In this document: positions 6,385 to 9,796 of the stretch, piece after piece
Numbering within the stretch: the first letter of the stretch is position 1
Layout: each line of letters begins with the position of its first letter
Assembly: GCA_007121755.1 (NCBI GenBank)
Contig: SKJZ01000053.1
Coordinates: 1 to 9,796, forward strand
Length of the DNA stretch: 9,796 bases
Source of the DNA: Halorhodospira sp.
GTDB taxonomy: Bacteria > Pseudomonadota > Gammaproteobacteria > Nitrococcales > Halorhodospiraceae
Direction: 5' to 3'
The notes under the pieces: model-generated
The model's input: the letters and a program-made list of their open reading frames with translations, nothing else
What the model was told of the DNA's origin: nothing
Databases searched by the model: none
Made by a program: the position numbers and the translations under genes

Positions 6385-7212
6385 ATGGCCCGTGGTGCTC
6401 GCACAGACGCGCCCCCCCGCACCGTGACCGTGGCCACCCTGGCGGCGATGAAACGCGCCGGCAATCCCATCGCCTGCCTGACCGCCTACGATTACGGCTT
6501 CGCCGCGGCCTGCGAGCGGGCGGGGGTCGACCTGCTGCTGGTGGGCGACTCCCTCGGCATGGTGGTCCAGGGCGGCGAGACCACTCTGCCGGTGACCGTG
6601 GACGACGTCGTCTACCACACCCGCTGCGTTGCCGCGGCGTGCCGCCGGGCCCTGGTGGTGGCCGATATGCCGTTCATGAGCCATCCTGATCCGGAGACCG
6701 GCCTGCATAACGCCGGCCGCTTGATGAAGGAAGGCGGCGCGCGGATGGTCAAGCTCGAGGGCGGGGCGGAGCAGGCGGCCCTGGTCGACCGGCTGGCCGC
6801 CAACGGCATCCCGGTCTGCGCCCACCTGGGCTTGCAGCCGCAGCGGGTGCATAAGCTCGGCGGCTACCGTGTGCAAGGGCGGGACGAGGACCAAGCAGCC
6901 GGCATGGAGCGGGACGCGCTGGCGCTTGAGGAGGCGGGCGCGGATCTGCTTATCGTCGAGTGCGTGCCGACCCACTTGGCCGCGCGGTTGAGCGGCGCGC
7001 TCACCATCCCGGTGATCGGGATCGGCGCCGGCGGCGGGTGCGACGGGCAGATCCTGGTACTCCACGACGCCCTCGGGGTGACTACCGCCCCCCCGCGCTT
7101 CGCGCACGACTTTTGCGGCGACGGCCGTGGCGTGAACGGTGCGCTGGCGGCCTACGTCGAAGCGGTTCGGGCGCGGACCTTTCCGGGGCCGGAGCACGGG
7201 TTCGAGGCGTGA
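6385..7212 (+). CDS. panB: 3-methyl-2-oxobutanoate hydroxymethyltransferase (ketopantoate hydroxymethyltransferase)
   Basis: First committed step of pantothenate synthesis: transfers a hydroxymethyl group from 5,10-methylene-tetrahydrofolate to 2-oxoisovalerate, giving ketopantoate. The 275-residue protein (E. coli 264) shows a TIM-barrel with family motifs: CLTAYDYGFA (31–40), LLVGDSLGMVVQG (51–63) with metal-ligand D55, VVADMPFMS (91–99) with D94, MVKLEGG (121–127) with substrate Lys123, HLGLQPQ (147–153), VECVP with the catalytic-type Glu192, and IGIGAGGGCDGQILVLHD (211–228). CAHLGL replaces the usual MGHLGL, a mild variation. ATG 6385 has AGAGG 9 nt upstream. It is separated from the dNK gene by the palindromic element, and overlaps panC by 4 nt. 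Confidence 0.97.
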   Translation: MARGARTDAPPRTVTVATLAAMKRAGNPIACLTAYDYGFAAACERAGVDLLLVGDSLGMVVQGGETTLPVTVDDVVYHTRCVAAACRRALVVADMPFMSHPDPETGLHNAGRLMKEGGARMVKLEGGAEQAALVDRLAANGIPVCAHLGLQPQRVHKLGGYRVQGRDEDQAAGMERDALALEEAGADLLIVECVPTHLAARLSGALTIPVIGIGAGGGCDGQILVLHDALGVTTAPPRFAHDFCGDGRGVNGALAAYVEAVRARTFPGPEHGFEA

Positions 7213-8063
7213 AGACCGTTACGGGGCGGCAAGAGATGCGGGATCTCTCGCGCAACTGGCGCGGCCGGGGGCTGCGCGTGGGGCTGGTGCCGACGATGGG
7301 GAACCTCCACGCCGGCCACTTGACGTTGGTGGAGTCGTTGGCCGGAGCGGTCGACCGGCTGGTGGTCTCGATCTTTGTGAACCCCTTGCAATTCGGTGCC
7401 GGCGAGGACTACGAAAGCTATCCGCGGACATTGGAGGCCGATCGCCGGGCCCTCTCCGCCTATCCGGTGGACGCTCTCTTCGCGCCCGGCGCGCAGGAGA
7501 TGTACCCTCACGGCGAGCCGGTGACGGTGATTGACCTGCCGGCGTTGACCGGGACGCTGTGCGGGGCCGCCCGGCCGGGCCACTTCGCCGGGGTCGCCTT
7601 GGTGGTGGCCAAGCTCTTCCATATCGTTGAGCCGGACGAGGCGGCGTTCGGCGCCAAGGACTACCAGCAGCTTCAGGTGGTGCGCCGCCTGACGGCCGAT
7701 CTCGATCTGCCGGTCGAAGTGGTGGCGGTGCCCACCGTGCGCGAGCCGGACGGGCTGGCGATGAGTTCACGGAACCACTACCTGACCCCGGCGGAGAGGG
7801 AGACGGCCCCGGCGCTCTACGAGACGCTGCGCGGGGTGGCGCGGGAACTGCGCGCCGGACGGCGCGAGTACGCCGCGCTGGAACGGGAGGCGGCGGCGCT
7901 CCTGCAAGAGCACGGTTTCGACGAGGTCGACTACGTCGCCGTCCGCCGCCCCGGCGATCTGGCGCCGCCCGCGGGCGGCGAGCCGCGATTGGTCTGCCTG
8001 GCCGCGGCCCGCCTCGGCGCCGCCCGGCTGATCGATAATCTGGAGGTGGATTTGAACCCGTAG
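7209..8063 (+). CDS. panC: Pantothenate synthetase (pantoate–beta-alanine ligase)
   Basis: Joins pantoate and beta-alanine through a pantoyl-adenylate using ATP. The 284-residue length matches E. coli PanC (283). Visible motifs are LVPTMGNLHAGH (26–37, the HIGH-like nucleotide-binding site), VSIFVNPLQF (53–62), ARPGHFAGVALVVAKLF (121–137), FGAKDYQQ (147–154, usually FGEKD or FGxKD) and VREPDGLAMSSRNHYL (177–192, with the KMSKS-like MSSRN). The start is GTG 7209, overlapping the panB TGA as GTGA; GAGG lies only 1 nt before it, so initiation probably depends on coupling with panB termination. The frame stays open upstream through panB, but that extension is not PanC-like. The last codons overlap a candidate panD promoter. 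Confidence 0.97.
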   Translation: MKTVTGRQEMRDLSRNWRGRGLRVGLVPTMGNLHAGHLTLVESLAGAVDRLVVSIFVNPLQFGAGEDYESYPRTLEADRRALSAYPVDALFAPGAQEMYPHGEPVTVIDLPALTGTLCGAARPGHFAGVALVVAKLFHIVEPDEAAFGAKDYQQLQVVRRLTADLDLPVEVVAVPTVREPDGLAMSSRNHYLTPAERETAPALYETLRGVARELRAGRREYAALEREAAALLQEHGFDEVDYVAVRRPGDLAPPAGGEPRLVCLAAARLGAARLIDNLEVDLNP

Positions 8064-8080
8064 CGCTTTCCAAGGATAAT
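8052..8080 (+). promoter_or_regulatory. Candidate sigma-70 promoter for panD
   Basis: TTGAAC (8052–8057, in the end of panC) and GATAAT (8075–8080) are separated by exactly 17 bp, matching TTGACA at four positions and TATAAT at five. Transcription would begin near 8087, giving panD an untranslated leader of about 80 nt. The 106-bp panC–panD gap contrasts with the overlapping panB–panC junction. Confidence 0.5.
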
Positions 8081-8169
8081 GCGCTGCTGCGATTGTGCAG
8101 ACGCACATGATGGTACGGTCACAAAATCAGGCGTTCCAGCGTGTGGTTTGGCAGCACAGAGGTTGTGCC

Positions 8170-8550
8170 ATGCATCTGAATATGCTCAAGGGGAAGCTGC
8201 ACCAAGTGCGGGTGACCCAGACAGAACTCGATTACGAGGGCTCCTGCGCCATCGATGCCAATCTCATGGAGGCCGCCGGCATCCGTGAGTACGAGCAGAT
8301 CCATGTCTACAACTTGGCCAATGGCGAGCGGTTCGCGACTTACGCGATCACCGGCCAGCGGGGCTCCGGCATGATCTCGATGAACGGCGCCGCCGCGCAC
8401 AAGTGTGACGAGGGCGACCGGGTGATCATTTGCGTCTACGCGATGCTCTCGGAAGAGGAGGCCGCCTCGCATCAGCCGCGGCTCGTCTATTGCGACGCCG
8501 ATAACCGCATCACCCACCGCCGCGGCGCCGTCCCCCTGCAAGTCGCCTAA
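8170..8550 (+). CDS. panD: Aspartate 1-decarboxylase proenzyme
   Basis: Makes beta-alanine from L-aspartate to feed PanC. It is a pyruvoyl enzyme that self-cleaves between Gly24 and Ser25; the site YEGSCAID is present with G24–S25 at exactly the family position. Other conserved parts are MLKGKLHQVRVTQ (5–17, Lys9), NGERFATYAI (51–60, with catalytic-type Tyr58), ISMNGAAAH (69–77) and the PLQVA C-terminus. Length is 126 residues, identical to E. coli. The start at ATG 8170 is fixed by AGAGG 7 nt upstream and by the cleavage-site spacing; an in-frame extension from 8095 adds 25 residues without family similarity. Third gene of the pantothenate set, separated from panC by a gap with its own candidate promoter. 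Its TAA overlaps the stop codon of the convergent queG gene. Confidence 0.97.
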   Translation: MHLNMLKGKLHQVRVTQTELDYEGSCAIDANLMEAAGIREYEQIHVYNLANGERFATYAITGQRGSGMISMNGAAAHKCDEGDRVIICVYAMLSEEEAASHQPRLVYCDADNRITHRRGAVPLQVA

Positions 8551-9659
8551 GAAAACAGCGTCGTCGTGGGTGCCGACCCGCCGTGCCGCGAAGAACCCTT
8601 CGGCGAGCAATGCCGGTGCAGACCCCATTGAACGTGCTCCCTGACCAGCGGGGAGGGGTGGTCGGCCCGTGCGCGGAGGGCGGCGACCACCGTCTCGTTG
8701 GTGGGGGCGTTGCCCAGGGCGACGGCCAGGTTTCTCAGCCAGCGTTCATGGCCCAGGCGGCGGATCGCCGAACCGGCGGTGCGCTCCAGGAACGTCGCCT
8801 CGTCCCACTGGAACAGTTCCACCAGAGCGGCCGTGTCCAGGCCGTGGCGGGGGCGGTAGTCGTCGTCGGCGGCCGGGCGGGCGTAGCGGTTCCAGGGGCA
8901 GCAGAGCTGGCAGTCGTCGCAGCCGAAGATCCGGTTGCCCAGGGCCGGCCGCAGCGCCTCCGGGATCGGCCCTTGGTGCTCGATGGTGAGGTAGGAGATG
9001 CACCGGGTGGCGTCCAGTTGATAAGGGCCGGTGATGGCGCCGGTGGGGCAGGCGTGGAGGCACGCCCGGCAGCTTCCGCAGTGGCCGGTGGGGGGCTGGG
9101 CCGGGGGCAGGTCCAGGTCGGTGTATAGCTCCCCGAGGAAGAAATACGAGCCGGCGTCACGGGAGAGCAGCAGGGTGTTCTTCCCGATCCAGCCCAGCCC
9201 CGCGTTGCGCGCCAGCGCCTTCTCCAGCACCGGCGCGCTGTCCACAAAGGCCCGGTAGCCGAAGGGGCCGGTCCGCTCCACTAGCCACTCGGCGAGTCGT
9301 TGGAGCTTCCGTCGCATCAGCTTGTGGTAGTCGCGGCCCACCGCATAGCGGGAGACGTAGGCCCGTTCCCCGTCGGCCAGCACCGCGCGGGGGTCGGTAG
9401 CGCCGGGCGGTGAGTAATCCATGCGCACGCTGATGACCGTCCGGGCGCCGGGGAAGAGGTGGGCGGGCCGCGCCCGCTTGCGGCCGTGGCGGCCCATGAA
9501 GTGCATCGTCCCCTGCCGGCCCCGGCGCAGCCACGCCATCAGCCGCTCCTCGTCCGCGGAGAGGTCGATGCCGGCGATCCCGCACGCCTGGAAGCCCAGT
9601 TCGGCGGCCTGCCGCCGCACTGCTTCGGCCAGCGCCGCTGGATCGGGAAGGGAGACCAT
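8547..9659 (-). CDS. queG: Epoxyqueuosine reductase
   Basis: Reduces epoxyqueuosine to queuosine in tRNA, the last step of queuosine synthesis; a cytoplasmic cobalamin- and iron-sulfur-dependent enzyme. The 370-residue protein (E. coli 379) aligns along its whole length: ARPAHLFPGARTVISVRMDY (63–82), YVSRYAVGRDYHKLMR (101–116), FVDSAPVLEK (138–147) with the conserved Asp140, GLGWIGKNTLLL (154–165) and SYFFLGEL. Two 4Fe-4S clusters are supported by C194xxC197xxC200xxxC204P and by C220 with C247xxC250xxxC254P. The C-terminal SAIRRLGHERWLRNLAVALG block is a HEAT-like region typical of QueG. ATG 9659 is the only ATG after the upstream stop (9669–9671), but has no clear ribosome binding site. A TAGAAT hexamer (9666–9671, minus strand) stands only 6 nt before it. 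A palindromic repeat begins about 50 bp upstream. Confidence 0.97.
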   Translation of the reverse strand: MVSLPDPAALAEAVRRQAAELGFQACGIAGIDLSADEERLMAWLRRGRQGTMHFMGRHGRKRARPAHLFPGARTVISVRMDYSPPGATDPRAVLADGERAYVSRYAVGRDYHKLMRRKLQRLAEWLVERTGPFGYRAFVDSAPVLEKALARNAGLGWIGKNTLLLSRDAGSYFFLGELYTDLDLPPAQPPTGHCGSCRACLHACPTGAITGPYQLDATRCISYLTIEHQGPIPEALRPALGNRIFGCDDCQLCCPWNRYARPAADDDYRPRHGLDTAALVELFQWDEATFLERTAGSAIRRLGHERWLRNLAVALGNAPTNETVVAALRARADHPSPLVREHVQWGLHRHCSPKGSSRHGGSAPTTTLFS

Positions 9660-9709
9660 GGTTGGATTCTACCAAGGGGAAGCTCGAGAAACCGGTGTCC
9701 GGGGCGGCG

Positions 9710-9796
9710 GGGGCGCCCATCCAGGGACGCCGTGAATCCGTCCCTGGAGGCTTGACGGCCGCCGTCCAGGCGGCCGACACCCTGGATGGGCGCCCC
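9710..9796. repeat. Composite palindromic repeat element at the window end
   Basis: GGGGCGCCCATCCAGGG (9710–9726) is a perfect 17-bp complement of 9780–9796, the last bases of the window, so the element may extend further. Inside are two more hairpins: CCAGGGACG/CGTCCCTGG (9721–9729 with 9739–9747, 9-nt loop) and CGGCCGCC/GGCGGCCG (9756–9763 with 9769–9776, 5-nt loop). The layout suggests a REP- or MITE-like dispersed intergenic repeat. From memory, closely similar palindromes with the CCAGGGACG core recur in intergenic DNA of several gammaproteobacteria; this is recollection, not a search. It lies upstream of queG and shares no sequence with the element at 6082–6308. Confidence 0.85.

Noticed and set aside
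6039..6470. Several small open frames on both strands across the large inverted repeat
   Set aside because: They exist on both strands because of the symmetry, lack ribosome binding sites and resemble no protein family.
6960..7208. N-terminal extension of the panC frame into panB
   Set aside because: The extension is Arg-rich, out-of-frame panB sequence without PanC similarity; GTG 7209 gives the family length.
8095..8169. Longer panD start giving 25 extra residues
   Set aside because: No similarity to PanD, while ATG 8170 has AGAGG at 7 nt and places the Gly-Ser cleavage site at 24–25.
1..9796. CRISPR array, transposase gene, toxin–antitoxin or phage-defence module
   Set aside because: No regularly spaced direct repeats, no transposase or integrase motif, and every long plausible frame is assigned to a metabolic or signalling family.

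Overview
The window is GC-rich chromosomal DNA (roughly 65% G+C by eye) that looks gammaproteobacterial. The grounds are the gene order pcnB–folK–deoxynucleoside kinase–panB–panC–panD, close similarity of PcnB, FolK, PanD and QueG to the gammaproteobacterial families, and a tRNA-Glu with a CTC anticodon, an isoacceptor expected in GC-rich genomes. I lean towards a halophilic or Ectothiorhodospiraceae-like lineage, but that is inference from style and not a placement.

Left part, minus strand (1–3439). Read in the direction of transcription, a tRNA-Glu(CTC) with a clear promoter is followed by a divergent PRPP-synthetase-like gene. After a 188-bp gap comes a tight two-gene signalling operon: an HDOD-domain protein, then a GAF–GGDEF diguanylate cyclase that runs off the left edge of the window.

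Middle and right, plus strand (3537–8550). A biosynthetic and RNA-processing cluster starts divergently from the tRNA: poly(A) polymerase I (pcnB), HPPK (folK), a dNK-family deoxynucleoside kinase, then panB, panC and panD. Junctions are abutting or overlapping at pcnB/folK (0 nt), folK/dNK (1-nt overlap) and panB/panC (4-nt overlap). Two gaps break the cluster. A 317-bp gap before panB is mostly filled by a very large inverted repeat with 48-bp perfect arms. A 106-bp gap before panD carries a promoter-like sequence, so panD may be partly uncoupled. PanB, PanC and PanD together make pantothenate from ketoisovalerate and aspartate; FolK serves folate synthesis, and PanB uses a folate cofactor.

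Right end (8547–9659, minus strand). queG, the last enzyme of queuosine synthesis, faces panD tail to tail and their stop codons overlap. Its upstream region (9710–9796) is a second, unrelated palindromic repeat cut by the window end.

I found no strong candidate for a new multi-gene system. The signals not explained by ordinary genes are the two palindromic elements, a palindrome centred on the tRNA-Glu -10 box, and the unusual PRPP-synthetase paralogue next to a tRNA.
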